A stretch of DNA of 64,000 nt from Beaufortia kweichowensis (GCA_019155185.1 CM032816.1:13912854-13976853); one strand, 5' to 3'; numbered from the stretch's first letter, positions 11,682 through 23,547 are shown. Notes: a model not told the origin generated them from the sequence alone. Program-made: numbers and translations.

Positions 11682-12053
11682 CATTTGAATGAATGTAAAC
11701 TTCATGCATCTTTTTAGCTGTTTTAACAAAAGTAAAATAGATTTGACCAAAGCAGTTTGATGCGGGAGGAAGCATTCTTTAATCCGGCAGCTACTTTTAT
11801 TTTAGAGATGTGAAACAAGACAGCAAAAAGAAAATATCAGAATGTTGTACTAAAACTAGAAAGTGATTACTGTGAACCATGTGTTTGTCCTTTCTTCAGA
11901 TGATGTTCATCACATAAACTGAAACACTTTACAGTGCCATTTCACTTTAAAACAGCCATCAATTTTGTCAAGCAGGTGATCATGGGACAATTTCACTTCA
12001 TGCATAAAAAAGTATTATTATAACTTAATGTTTTATTTTCAAATGTACATCCC
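11682..12053. other. No gene seen
   Basis: AT-rich 3' flank of the TAAR pseudogene. Confidence 0.35.
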
Positions 12054-12620
12054 CGCTCAAAAGTTTGGGATCAGTAAGACTTGTAATGTTTCTCTTACGC
12101 TCATCAAGGCTGCATTTATTTGATCAAAAAAACAGAAAAAAACAGTAATATTGTAAATAGAATGATTTCTGAAGGATCACGTGACACTGAAGACTGGAGT
12201 AACAGCTGATAAAAATTCAGTTTTATTCACATTACAATTAACTGTAACAATTAACAAAAAAAGTGAGTAAAGTTGACTAATTATATGTAAGTCAGGAGAG
12301 TTTTCAGAGTGTGGGAACCTAGACGTTGCAGAATAACTCAATTAACTTTTTAAATTGTTAATACAGTATGTGTTTAACATTTAAAAGCTTCAGATATACA
12401 CAGCTGCTGAAAGGTTTGGGATCAGTGAGACTTGTAATGTTTCTTAAAGAAGTCTCTTATGCTCATCAATGCTGCATTTATTTCATCAAAAATACAGAAA
12501 AAAAACTGTAATATTGCAAAATGTTTTTACAATATAAAATAATGTGTTTTTATATGAATATACTTCAAAATATAATTTATTTCTGTGATACAAAACAATT
12601 CTGTTATTTCTTGAGTAACG
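12054..12620 (+). repeat. Two partial copies of a common cyprinid interspersed repeat
   Basis: Both copies start AAAGTTTGGGATCAGTAAGA-like (12060 and about 12411) and share the block TCATCAAGGCTGCATTTATT. The first also carries GAAGGATCACGTGACACTGA. I recognise this as a very abundant non-coding repeat of cyprinid genomes but cannot name the family with certainty. Confidence 0.65.
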
Positions 12621-13085
12621 CTAACTTAAAACAATCAAGTTCAATGTAAAACACAGCAACACCATCTTTACTTATGACAAATGACTTCTTTTCATATTTG
12701 TACAAATGAATTACCACACTGTAAAAAAGACAGATTTACAAATGAAATTGATTCAACTGTTTTCATCAACTTGTGTATTAGACTTCACATGTTTTTAGTG
12801 TGATGCCTTCTGATGATCTATCAGTCAATCAATGTTCTAAGTCTAATCTAATGTTCTACTCTTTAATGCAATACTAAACTCTTAAAATCACCAAAAAAAA
12901 TCCCTCTATAATGTCTAGTATTCTGTTCTTTTGGTATTTATATCAATCAATCAATCAAAGCTTATTATTACAGATTCCAATATAAAACTCAATATAAGAC
13001 ATCAAGTCTTCATAACCTGTACTAATACTGAGTGACGCTTGACCCTTATACTGATTACTCCCTTAATAATTTCAGTTTTGACAAT
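12621..13085. other. No gene seen
   Basis: AT-rich spacer with short ATCAATCAATCA runs near 12945. Confidence 0.35.
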
Positions 13086-13099
13086 TCAGTTAACAATCA

Positions 13100-14180
13100 G
13101 TTTTGGACTCATTGAGCCGAAAGTTCGCAATTTTGGGCGATCCCAGTCTTGGCTGTGGCAGCTGGTTGTTGGCACACCTGGGTGCGACTCCGCGAGGTAG
13201 CGGGCACTGCAGGTGTGGCAGCCACACCAGTTTGACACATAAAAGGCAATTCTGGGCAAAACCGAACTTTGGCTGTGGCGGTCAGACGTTGACACTTTTG
13301 AGTGCGGCCCGATTGTGCTAAAGGTTGTAGCTGTTTGAGTGGTCGACACCGGGGTGCGGTGAGTCGGGTCGCCTGGGACCCCTGCTGTCGTGTGTTCAGG
13401 CAGGCCGGGGAGCTGGCCCGACCATGGTGCCCCACCGGGGTGTCCTCAACGCCATTCACCCAGCCCTAGTCAATAAGGTATAGTCCCAAAGTAAGAGGCC
13501 CTAAAGAAAAGTAAGCTTTTCCCACCCCCATACTGTTTGGACTATCCTCGCTGTCCTCACTAAGCCCCTGTCCTAGGCCATATGACATCATAGCGCCCCC
13601 TACTTGTAGGTCCCGTCATAACCCTAGTGTTGGTAACCGGCTTAGACAAAATAGGAAAATAACTTTCTTTTGCAGTTTCATCCCTCCTTTCCCTTTTGTT
13701 AATTTTTTCTGCTTTGCTACTTCTTCCTCTTTTCCCTTTCATGGCATAAGAGAACGTACCAGCACAAACCATCAGGAAAAGCTGCAGTAATGAAATTGAT
13801 GACTCAGATAGCCTAAGTCTCCAAACGACCGATGGGTTATAACACATCAGTAATTCACTCAGAGCTTTTCCTGTACTCACCCACACCAGCTATACATGCC
13901 GCCACAGCCTGGGTAGAATAATGGGCATTCGACTGTGCCACTATCCATTACGTTAGCTGGCACAAAGCTCTTATGTTGGATGTATAGCTCACTAAACTGG
14001 CACGGACCTGCACTGGCTATGTTTTACTTTCCTATTGCCACTAGTGCTGAAGAATGTCCAGATCATCCAGTCCTGCCACCCACTGGGACCAGCTAGAGAC
14101 TTGGTTGAGCACCTTGACAAGCGGACTTCTGCCTGAGACCGCCAGCGACCTGCAGCATCTGAGCCATAAGCAGCTGGACG
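13100..14180 (+). other. Leader-like region of an unidentified element, with an internal 118-bp direct repeat
   Basis: GC-richer than its surroundings. Two imperfect copies (about 13120-13237 and 13238-13355) share GGCTGTGGC and GTTGACAC/GTTGGCAC blocks. A short frame opens at 14055 (MSRSSSPATHWDQLETWL) and stops near 14215, overlapping the start of the next frame. This suggests a gag-like gene broken by one frameshift. No LTR boundary was found. Confidence 0.4.
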
Positions 14181-14714
14181 ATGGCCAACGATCCAGTGCA
14201 GGGCTACAACCATAAAGAGCTGGCCAAGATCACAGGAGCCCTCGTCCATAATCTCATCGTCCAGTTAAAGCTGAGTGAAGGGAATGTCACCAGTCTGGAA
14301 CAAGAGGTGACAGCACTCAAGCTGCAGGCCCAGGAAGCCCGGCGGAACCAAGAGAATGCAGAGCATCGTGTAGAGCAGCTCACAAGACACCCTCGAGAGC
14401 AGCAGGCGGTAACTGATGAAGAGGACCGGGAGCTACGTGATCAAGTGGAAAGACTTCAGGACGCCCTAGCAGACCTCCGTACCGACACTGAACATAGAGA
14501 GCAGCTGGAAAAGAAGGCCAGAAAGGAGCTGGCAGAGAAACTCCAGTACGCCGAAGCAGAGCTGAAAGAACGGACTGCCAAGGTCAAGATGATCTGGGTC
14601 CTGGCCCAGCAGCGGGACCACTTGAAAGCTGAATGGGATGCTGTCCAAAGGGAACTCAAGGTCGCATACCAAATACAAGCTAAACATGTGGGGGAAAAAC
14701 AAACCGTACGATGA
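14181..14714 (+). CDS. Coiled-coil protein of unknown function, possibly a retroelement gag-like ORF
   Basis: 177 codons with long uninterrupted heptad-like stretches of E, Q, K, L and A (about residues 30-170, for example LEQEVTALKLQAQEARR), predicting a parallel coiled coil. It has no membrane segment or zinc knuckle. A short upstream frame (14055-14213) overlaps its start and looks like the true N-terminus in another phase. The 3' end runs into antisense DIRS recombinase sequence at about 14900. I do not recognise the family. Transposon origin is inferred from the surroundings, not from a diagnostic domain. Confidence 0.45.
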   Translation: MANDPVQGYNHKELAKITGALVHNLIVQLKLSEGNVTSLEQEVTALKLQAQEARRNQENAEHRVEQLTRHPREQQAVTDEEDRELRDQVERLQDALADLRTDTEHREQLEKKARKELAEKLQYAEAELKERTAKVKMIWVLAQQRDHLKAEWDAVQRELKVAYQIQAKHVGEKQTVR

Positions 14715-14899
14715 CTACCAGACAGCTGCGGGACCTAGCCCATAAAGCCTTTGGAAAACAAAAGGCCACCTCTGAAAAGACTGTTAAAAATCCATCTATC
14801 CTTTCCGTCGCTGAACACTGCTCAGGCTTGACTCCGGAGGGCACACAGCAGCAACACAGAGCCAAGCCCTTCAACAAAGAGTCATGGGACTTCACAGCC

Positions 14900-15315
14900 A
14901 GTCGGGGAGGTTACGGTCCGTTACACACATCCTCAATAGAAGCCCCTGACCCTAAGGACTCCATACCCCGAGTAGAATGGGCTCTGACAGTAAGTGGAAA
15001 TGACTGTCCAGAGACTTGATAAGACAGTGAGATAGCCTTGACTATCCACCTGCTAAGGGTTTGTTTGGTTGCCGGCAGACCCTTGCTGGGCGGCCCAAAA
15101 CACAAACAGCTACTCGCACTGGACACACCAAATTTGACTTTTCCTGGCCCGAGTTACTAAACACAGGAGGACAAAAAGCCTGCAACGTAATGGGCCTCGG
15201 CACATTGGTGGGTATTTTAGGCACATAACCCTGCCTTGGGTAGAGAAAAGCCTTAACCATGCCTGATCTACATGGGAGAAAGGGAAGTGGTGTCCCCGCT
15301 TTCCCCTATTTCCAC
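14900..15315 (-). mobile_element. DIRS-type tyrosine-recombinase fragment
   Basis: The minus strand parallels the recombinase of the DIRS element at 55281-59133 (bases 56230-56700). Shared blocks include MVKAFLYP, YVPKIPTNVPR, ITLQAFCPP and SRWIVKAISL. The C-terminal catalytic histidine-arginine part is mostly truncated or damaged. It is a relic joined directly to the coiled-coil element. Confidence 0.8.
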
Positions 15316-15538
15316 TCTCAGCACATCCAACTCCTCGTGATAAAAAAAATAAAACCTCAAATAAAACAAAAAACATGGTACTATTGACTTAATATTATAG
15401 ATACTGATTATGGTAACCACAAATTCTGGTTTCGCTACAATCATAGTTGAACCATTACATGTATTTATAGTAAAACTGCTGTTATACCAATAGTAATAAA
15501 TCAACCAAAATACTTTTTCTACACCTCTACAATGTGAA

Positions 15539-15718
15539 TGTCACGGAGTCAGCTATCCCGCCTTCAGCATCGGATTCGATCACACCCATCACACGATCTG
15601 CTTCACCGGACTTCTGAACTTCATTTCCCATCATGCACTGCACTTCACCAGCCACCATCTTAGATCACTTGCACCTGTCATCAATTACCTGGACTCTTTA
15701 TATACCGTGTTTTCACTA
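15539..15718 (+). repeat. gypsy LTR fragment, cut by a hAT insertion
   Basis: Begins TGTCACGGAGTCAGC and follows the LTR at 7316 through GAACTTCATTTCCCAT to GGACTCTTTATATACC, then stops where the hAT end begins. No downstream continuation was found after the hAT element. Confidence 0.7.
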
Positions 15719-17350
15719 GTGGTGGGCAGATCGAGGCTTCGTGAAGCAGTGAAACAGCTGAAGCAAATGTGCCATATTGTGTCGAGGCTTCGAATCAATC
15801 CGACACCCGTCTCAACGGTGACACCTAGTGGTCACTTGCAGGTGTTGCTCTGAAACAACCTTGACAACGATGTGTTGTTTTTATCATTATTGTATTTTTC
15901 TATTATGTGAAGCTTGTAACCTGTTACTGGCATGCAAAGATATTTTTTAGCACAAGGACATACAAATGAGGAAAGATTACTGCTCTCTCTCTTTCCAGTA
16001 AATTAGGGGATCAGGAGTTCTGGGCAAAAACGCATCATGGAGGTATTTTTTTACTTCCACTGTGGCATCAGCTGTAGCGTTGTGTATCATCTGGGTTTCA
16101 TGGATACGATTATCAAAAAGTTCCCATAAACTGTCCTGTGTTTCTACTGGTGTTGATGATGATGATGATGATGGGCCTGATGTTGACATTTGTGGCTCTG
16201 AATAAAAATGAAAACGGCAATTAGTAACAAATCCTACACTGACGGCATATATGAAGTATATATAATATGAATCAGATTACATAACATAACACAGACTGAA
16301 ACTGCTCACCAGGAGTTGTGTTTGAACGCATCAGTGAAGCACAATCCAGTGTGATGTTCTTTTCAGCGTCCTGGGCTTTGGCAGGATTTCCAAATGGCAT
16401 GTTTTTGAACCTTGGGTCCAGCAGTGTAGCCAGTGCCAAGGCTCTTAAACTCTCATAACCTCCACATCTGGAGTGCAGACAGGAGAAAATCATATTATTT
16501 ATAATAATGACAATAATATGACAGTTATGGCCAATTACATGGGTAGTATGGTCATTGTGGCCTACCTAATTGTACAGTTGATTCCTGCATTGCATTGTCT
16601 TTGTTCTGTGCAAGCTTGTGCTGCAGCATCCTGTACAGTGGTATAAGCTTTGAAGCAGACACTCTCTGTTCCTCTGACATCTCTGTTGTTGCAGTAGTGA
16701 CAATGATTGTTGAATAATGTCATACTCAAGACTTGTCAGGGGAGCAGAATCATTGTTTAAATTGGCTCATGTTGTAGCATGTCGAATGTGCTGTTCCATC
16801 TCGTCTCAACCTCCTGTATCAGTTTCAGAGTTGGTCTGCCCAGCAAGCCCTGCATCTCCACAAGCTTGTCCTTTGCTTTGCAGCTGGATCTGTCTATTGT
16901 AATCTATCTATATATGTATCTATCTATATTAATCTATCTATTAATCTATCCGTCTATATATATTTCTATCTATGCATCTATTAATGTGTCACTATATGTA
17001 TACTCTGTCTGTCTCTAGCCTATTAGTCAATGTGTACATTTAAATGTAAGCCTAAATATAACTACACAAATCGCACTATAAATGTCACTATATCACCAAA
17101 TATCCGCCATCTCAAAATCAAACTCCTCTCACAAAGACCCACGAGGTCAAGATGCGTTGACTCCACTTTTTATACAGATGTGTACATTGTGTGGTCTGTA
17201 CCCGACCGTGTCAATCAAAACGCTGATTCGGGCGTGGACCACGCGCCACCTGTCGAAACACTTGTGAAACACTTCGAGGCATCATTTAGCCGTAGTCACG
17301 TGACATGGGTGTTTTGAATCACGCTTTGGATCAGTGTTTCGAAACATCTG
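15719..17350 (-). mobile_element. hAT-family DNA transposon relic
   Basis: The left end TAGTGGTGGGCAGATCGAGG is a typical hAT terminus. Minus-strand coding fragments at 15977-16493 match the C-terminal part of a hAT transposase. CTAT-rich and serine-coding microsatellites lie inside. The right end near 17300-17350 shares TTCGAGGC and CTTCGGGATC blocks with the left, but no clean terminal repeat or 8-bp duplication was found. The N-terminal BED finger and catalytic core are not visible. Confidence 0.65.
15977..16493 (-). pseudogene. hAT transposase, C-terminal exons
   Basis: Two minus-strand pieces. 16493-16310 encodes ALATLLDPRFKNMPF, the segment before the hAT dimerisation domain. 16189-15977 encodes KKYLHDAFLPRTPDPLIYW, the start of the dimerisation domain. 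A serine run (GAT repeats on the plus strand) lies between them. No full catalytic frame remains. Confidence 0.65.
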
Positions 17351-17449
17351 CGCTTCGGGATCTCGCAAAAATTGTGCTACTCATTACTTAGCTGCATTAT
17401 TTTAAAATGCATGAACATTCATATGATGATTTTCATTGACTAATTATTG

Positions 17450-17785
17450 TTAAATGTGGGTGTGTATAGGGCGGAATGTGAGATTTTTCATGTGCGCTAA
17501 TTCTGAGGCAGACTGTGATTTATAAAAGGACAGTGCAGGCAGGTGTGCTTTAGGGACAGCTTGCACTCTATCACCAGCTAAATCATTCCCCAGAATAAAA
17601 GACACCCCATCTATAGTTATATGGGAACAACGTGCAACTACAACATTGACAGAGACTAAATCAGATTGTAGATGCACACTATGCAAAGGCATAGACAAAA
17701 ATCCTCCACCATAGCCTTTAACAATTAATTCCAAACCTAGAGCTGACTCTTGATGTAGTGTATTTAATCTACAGGTGCTGGTCAT
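17450..17785 (-). pseudogene. Retroelement aspartic-protease fragment
   Basis: A 111-codon minus-strand frame with VVVARCSHITIDGVSFILGN followed by DLAG. This is the C-terminal flap and ILGNDLAG region of a gypsy-type protease domain found in several fish LTR elements. No active-site DSG or adjoining RT was found, so it is an isolated fragment. Confidence 0.6.
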
Positions 17786-17822
17786 ATAATTAGAATATCA
17801 TCAAAAAGTTGATTTATTTTTA
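17771..17822 (+). repeat. Fragment of a common cyprinid repeat
   Basis: The block CAGGTGCTGGTCATATAATT followed by AGAATATCATCAAAAAGTTG is a widespread fish interspersed repeat end. Only about 50 bp is present. Confidence 0.55.
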
Positions 17823-17959
17823 GCAGTTTTTAGGGGTTTTTGTGGTCTTTCCAAGCCACTTAAGACCCCAAGTTGTAAAACAGGGTTTTTTCGCCATTGC
17901 CGGTACATTTTACTTGTTAATGAAGATCGTGTGAATATTACTAAGCTAGTAAATATGAA

Positions 17960-18710
17960 TTGATTGTCCCTCAGGCTTCCCTAATGTGATTGGTGCCATA
18001 GACTGCACACACATTTGTATCAAGGCCCCATTGAAGGGGATTTTGTGAACCGAAAGGGGGGTTACTATCACAATTCGTAATATTTTATATTGGTAATATA
18101 CACAATGCATTCCATAGGTATGCAGTTGATTGACTACAATGTCTTAGATGGTGTGTGTCTCTGTGTCAGATTACAAATGTGGAAGCCAAATGGCCAGGAT
18201 CTGTGCATGACTCCAGAATTTTCAGAGTCACATTTACTCACATAATTTGAAGGTGGTAAGGAAAATATTAATGTGAAGCTTACTGTATTACACACTGATT
18301 ATGGTCCTAACAGAACTGCATTTTACCATTATACAGGTGATTACTGACCGGGATCCTGGTTGGAGACAGGGCTATGCCTGTAGGCAGTATTTTATGACCC
18401 CATTCCCTGACCCCAACCCTGGACCACAAACCCGTTACAATGCAGCTCTAGCCAGGACAAGGGCACGCATTGAAATGACCTTTGGTCAACTAAAGGGAAG
18501 ATTTCAGTGTCTGGGTTGCACCTGACAAGTGACATTGTCACATGTACTGTATTACACAACATTGCCACCATTAGAAAGGAGAGGACCCTGTGGTGGAAGT
18601 GCAGCCTGATGATGACCTCCAGCCAGTGCACTTGGATCAACCTAGTGGCAGAGCTGCTTGGACAGGGTTGTGGAACACCATTTTTGAGAGAAATAAAATA
18701 TTGTTTATGA
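17960..18710 (+). pseudogene. PIF-Harbinger transposase (HARBI1-like), decayed
   Basis: The DDE transposase of this family cuts and pastes DNA at TWA sites. Fragments in order are FPNVIGAIDCTHICIKAP (first D), EAKWPGSVHDSRIFR (second D) and ARTRARIEMTFGQLKGRFQC (catalytic E), then TVLHNIATIRKER. Frames change between pieces and stops intervene at 18520. The N-terminal half before FPNVIG is missing. Its presumed partner gene lies on the opposite strand at 19560-20270, the usual two-gene arrangement. Confidence 0.85.
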
Positions 18711-19068
18711 TATATAGATGCGTGTGTGTTTTTTAAATTTTTTTATTAAAGATACAGGGCAAATGTGGATTCCATGACTTTTATTAGTTGTTTTGTGAGA
18801 GGGGGGAAAAATAAAATAGGTCATCTCTTGCCTGCAAAGAGACATTCAATCTTGTGCTGCAGGCTGCGTTTATACAGAGAACGGATGTCACCCTCTGCCA
18901 TTTGCAGAGAAAATATTGAACACCACATGCCACTAAAAAAAAAAAATGAATATGCAACACTGTCCACCTCGGTATCACTTCTCTGTGCAGACCCCCTCTC
19001 TGCAGGCCTCTGGGCAGACTCCTGCAACTCACTGCGGTCAAAATTAGCAAGTACATTAGTAGATAAAG

Positions 19069-19100
<32 letters not shown>

Positions 19101-19314
19101 TATTTGGGTGCATTATTTAGGGTGTTTTTGTACTTACAAGTACTTCCTCCAAAGCACACTCATCTGAGAGCATCTCTTCACTGTCCTGTGCAATTAAAAT
19201 ACATGTCATAGACTGCCTCCACTATTGATATTGATTTCACTATTGAGGGAAACTTACTGCACATGTTTCAGCCACCACTTGCATGGGAACAGGCAAAAGT
19301 GTGGGTGTGTTATT

Positions 19315-19412
19315 CAAAACTGCACAAAACAGTTTGGGTACAGAAGGAAAAAAAACAGTTTGGGTACATAAGGAAAAAAAACAGTTTGGGTACAGAAGGA
19401 AAAAAAGCAACA
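19315..19412 (+). repeat. Tandem repeat, about 26 bp x 3
   Basis: Three copies of ACAGTTTGGGTACAGAAGG plus an A-run lie head to tail inside the Harbinger relic. Confidence 0.8.
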
Positions 19413-19559
19413 TTTTTACATTTACTCAAAGTAGGTTTAACTGCCTTCCTTTCATGTGAACGCAATACAGCACTACTGAATTGACAGTTGACTGAAAATG
19501 AGTGTATCGGACCTTTGGATTACACCAAATGAAAGGTAACTACCAATTATTTTACAGTA

Positions 19560-20270
19560 GCTTGTACAAAGACAATGAAAAGACTCTTTACCAGTAATGA
19601 AGGTGCTGTGGGTCTAAGGAAGAGCTGCCCCAGACATACCCTGAACATTGGGTCTGTTCTCATTGAACCCAAGGGCCAGCTCTTCTGCCGGGGTGTGATG
19701 TGGGGGTGCAGGACCACCGCCTGTTTTTTTAGTTCTGCCTTTTTCCTGGTGGCTGATATAAACAAGCACATCATTTCATAATCATTAAACAAAACACATA
19801 CATACATATATACAAATATTTGTCGCTTTTGGATAAAAGCATCAGCTAAATACTCAAATGTAAATGTGTAAATGTACATATATACATATATAATATTACC
19901 ATTTTGTAGTATATTCTTGTATTTCACCTTTTACTTGTTCCCAAGTTCTAGCAGGTCCTGTGGTGGCTTAACATAATAGATTAACGCAATTATTCAAAAG
20001 AATTGAAGTGTACATATACTGTAATAATTCATGTAAAACATCTAACACACTCACTGCTTACGCATTTAATTTGTCAGCAGTTTTTTGCCAGCCCTCTCTC
20101 CTGACCTTTGCAGCCTTTGAGGTGTTCCCTGGGGTTTTTATAAAATTTTGGAACTCCCCATAGCCCTCCATCAAGAGTTCTTGCTCTGCCGGTGAGAAAA
20201 AGTGAGCGTGCTCTTTGGTCATTGTCGACAACCAATAGCAGCATTGTTGATCAGTTTTTCTACGATCCAT
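19560..20270 (-). pseudogene. Harbinger Myb/SANT-like DNA-binding partner, decayed
   Basis: In active Harbinger elements this protein binds the transposase and the element ends. The minus-strand exon at 20270-20058 encodes a Myb/SANT-like trihelix start (FFSPAEQELLMEGYGEFQN, then a W-K-ADKLNA helix). A second piece near 19930-19600 continues KYKNIL and a KKAELKK segment. Frameshifts interrupt the second piece. The right terminus near 20440-20460 (CGACGTACGAAGAACGGGGC) resembles a Harbinger terminal repeat. Confidence 0.72.
19815..19880 (+). repeat. L2-type SINE tail fragment
   Basis: TCGCTTTTGGATAAAAGC followed by ATCAGCTAAATACTCAAATGT is the conserved 3' tail shared by fish L2 LINEs and their SINEs. 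Confidence 0.6.
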
Positions 20271-20542
20271 ACATATCCCCTTTTATATCAGCGCATGAAC
20301 GCGCAACGATCTCAGATAATTAAATCCAGTCATAGTAATCTTCAACAACAGGTGCGTTCGAAGAACCCAATTAGCCAGATAAAGATTAGGCGGATCATAT
20401 CATCTCAGATGTGTCTTTTGATCTCGGATGTAATAAGCGACGTACGAAGAACGGGGCCCAGATCTGAACTCTATAGAAAATGAGTGAAGAGAAATAGAGC
20501 TGGAAATCTGAAGGGTCTGGAGCAATTCTCTATAAAGGAATC

Positions 20543-21705
20543 GTCTCAGTCTCTTGTCAGGTGTTCTCCAAACGTGTTAGGCATTAGGTGAAGATTCACA
20601 TCTTGACAAAAATAAGAGATTGTAAAAAGGGTTGAACAATTATGAGCAATGTGTATTAGAGAAAAACACATTTATTCCAAAGGATTAACTCCTTCATATC
20701 ATCATATTTAACTAGGGTATGCATACTTTTGAGCACAACTGTGTATATATAGAGAGAGAGAGAGAGACGATGTATATAGATAAATACATACATAGATCTG
20801 TGATAAGCCAATGGTTACAGCGGCAAGAAAATTGAACTGCCGCTTGAACTGAATTGAATCGAATTGAAGATACATGTACTTTTGCACATTGTTTGTTGGA
20901 TTTTTACCAACAGCTGTGCCTTTCAATGTGCAGTCATACTCGACTGTTTTTCTTTTGTAATTATTGTGCAATTGATATGCATGCAGTATTTATTTTGGTA
21001 TATTAGTCAAGACAAAAATATAATCTGTTGTTATCTGATGTAAATGTAAGTAGCTTAAATCTTGTAATGATTGTATAAAGCTGCTGTGTGTGCTGTCTGT
21101 CTCTTGACTAGCATTCATAATAAGCATCTGAGGGGAATTATGAGGACACAAGCTGATGCCATACTGCACCTGATGGGTTATTTTGATGGAGTTGTATTAA
21201 TCCTAATGAGTGAGAGTGTTAACCAAAGCAGGTCTTGTTTTCACACATTTGGATTTTTCTCACTCCTCATTAAAACTGAGAAATTTTAACAAGTCACAAG
21301 GAACCTTGTAATCAGAAAAAGCATTGCATCACACCATCAAAGGACTGTTTGTATGTACACATCATTTGAAGAAAGAGCAGACATTGGAAAATGAAGGATT
21401 TACATAGTTAAATCAGAATAGTCTTGCCTATAGTCCACTGATAGTCGAATAGTGTTTGTGTGTGTGTGTGTGTGTTTGTTGAAAAACACTATGCTTTTAA
21501 GGGCCTGTTAAGCGTACACACCTGCCTTTTCAGTCAGTGAATTTGGCGCCTTGATGTCAAAAAAGAACTCTTGCATGTACCAAGCATGACTCCCTCTTTT
21601 CCCCACTAACGTTAGGGTTAGGAAACACGGCAGCAGCTGCTGTTTTATGACAGAAGTCATACATAAGGACAACATTCGGGCCACTGCGAATGGCCGTCTA
21701 CTTCC
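20543..21705 (+). repeat. 1.16-kb dispersed repeat, copy B
   Basis: Direct-orientation partner of 5640-6800. The two stay nearly identical across the whole length, with a few indels (for example at about 20575 and 21255). It begins about 85 bp right of the Harbinger terminus and ends in a (GA)n tract. Confidence 0.75.
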
Positions 21706-21750
<45 letters not shown>

Positions 21751-21784
21751 AGAGAGAGAGAGACAGAGAAGAGAGAGAGAGAGA
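21706..21784 (+). repeat. (GA)n microsatellite
   Basis: Long GA/AGAGACAGAGA tract between repeat copy B and the LINE fragment. Confidence 0.9.
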
Positions 21785-21792
21785 ATTTACAT

Positions 21793-23200
21793 TAGGCACT
21801 AACCAGATAACACACACGTTACACTACAACTACCTGGGTTTAAAAATCACATCCACAGGAAACTTTAACCCTGCTGTGAATGAACTGAGAGATAAAGCCC
21901 TTCTATGCCATTAAACGTCAATGTCCTATAGAGATCCCAACCAGAATTTGGCTGAAAATATTAGAATCAGTAATTGAGCCATTGCTCTCTATGGAAGTGA
22001 GGTGTGGGGTCCGGATGACAAACCCAAATCAAGATTTAAATCCAAATGGGAAAACACTCCGATTGAGAGCCTGCATGCAGAACTCTGTAAAAATATATTA
22101 CATGTGCACAGACACACAACAAATAACGCATGCAGGGCAGAATTAGGCAAATATCCACTAATCATAAAAATACAAAAAGAGCAATTAAATTCTGGAAACA
22201 TCTGAAACTCAGTGTGTCACGTCTCTGATCTGAGCACATGGTTTATTTCTTGTATTTTTGTTTCATGCCTGTCTATAGGTCTTGTGTGTTAACCATGTGT
22301 TTGTTTTGACAGCCATTATGGGCTTGCTGTCATTGTGATGTCTTGCCCCGCTCCCCCTTGTTATCCCATTATTAGTTGATTGCTTGCATGTCTTGGCCTC
22401 GTTAGTGTTGATTACTCTTTCTATTTATTCTCCCCGTGTGCTCTGTCTTGTGCCAGATCGTGTTATCTGTAAAGGGTGTCAGTACTGGTTTATCTTCCTT
22501 GTTAATCATAGTTAACCTTGTCTTGTCCTGTTTAGAGCTTGTTTCTAGTCAGAATATTTCCAGTTGTGTTTCTTTTGTTTGCTAGTTTTTCTTCACGCCT
22601 TCCTTGCTACGGGTTGCCCTCTGGCTCTCTGAAGTGGGACCTCTCCCCCTGATCTTCCCTGGCCCTCTTCCCTCCTGCAACGCACCCTCTCCAGCTCCTG
22701 CCCTTCCTCACGCATCGCAACCTGGTCTTATCAAAGGACTTGGTCCTGGGCTAGCTCCTGCTTCCTGGCTCCTAAGGCTGTGCTCTTCTCATTTGCTCCA
22801 GCTCCGCTCACAACTAGAACTGGCTGTTTGCTAGCCTCAGCCTTTTTTTGAACTCTTTTTGTTGTTATTTTCTCTGTTTTGTGAATAAACTGTTTTGGTT
22901 CTCACCAGCTATTGGGTCTCTGCCTTGGTCCTTGACACAGTGACCCCTGCTCATATCATTATAAAGCCCTGAAATACCAAGAGATGAGCAAAGAAACCAT
23001 CTGATCCAGAACTTCACTAACATCTACTGACAATCATCACACTGAAGATCTGAATCACAACAATACTGACAAAATTAAATTAAATCTAATTACAGCACAA
23101 ATGAAAGAAAATTACATTAGTCATTGGAAACATCAAAAACAACAACAAAGTAAAATGAAATGTTATTTGACCCTCAATAGAGAGACTATCTGTACACAGT
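21793..23200 (+). mobile_element. Non-LTR retrotransposon, RT C-terminal part, split by a solo LTR
   Basis: Plus-strand pieces in order are YLGLKITSTGNFNPAVNELR, the ALYGSEVWGP motif, ESLHAELCKNILHVHR, NNACRAELGKYPLIIKIQK and KFWKHLKLS, then after the inserted LTR SYHYKALKYQEM. This is the C-terminal region after the RT palm in several fish LINEs. Stops and shifts occur around 21910-21980. The coding phase resumes exactly if the LTR and one target copy are removed, so the LINE was there first. Confidence 0.75.
22215..22937 (+). repeat. Solo LTR with 5-bp target duplication CAGTG
   Basis: 723 bp, beginning TGTCACGTCTCTG and ending GGTCCTTGACA. CAGTG flanks it at 22210-22214 and 22938-22942. 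A polyadenylation signal AATAAA lies at 22884-22889. The five-base duplication and TG...CA ends fit a Ty3/gypsy LTR left by recombination between two LTRs. Confidence 0.9.
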
Positions 23201-23505
23201 GTCAGATAAAAAACTGAATCATCTGTCCTGATCTGATGTTCACACATGTGGAGATAAATTGATGCTCATTTTATATCACACTGCTCTTATATTACTGTCA
23301 CTGTATTCTTTTACTTGAATGTATATTTTGCTTTTATTCTTTAAATTTTTTATTCTATTTAATTCTATAGATACATGTTACGTTTATTTTAACTTTTTCT
23401 TTGTACATAATTTGCACTATTTGTATGCAGCCCAGCTGCAATTGCTTTGGCAATACAATTGTACAATTTGTGTCATGCCAATAAAGCACACTTAAATTGA
23501 AATTT

Positions 23506-23513
<8 letters not shown>
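23201..23513. other. No gene seen; probable LINE 3' remains
   Basis: AT-rich sequence ending with a cyprinid-repeat-like AATAAAGCACACTTAAATTG just before the GA tract. Confidence 0.35.

Positions 23514-23544
<31 letters not shown>
23514..23544 (+). repeat. (GA)n microsatellite
   Basis: About 15 GA units. Confidence 0.9.

Positions 23545-23547
<3 letters not shown>

Noticed and set aside
17081..17350. Clean right terminus and 8-bp duplication for the hAT relic
   Set aside because: Only patchy similarity to the left end was found; I could not identify a matching duplication.
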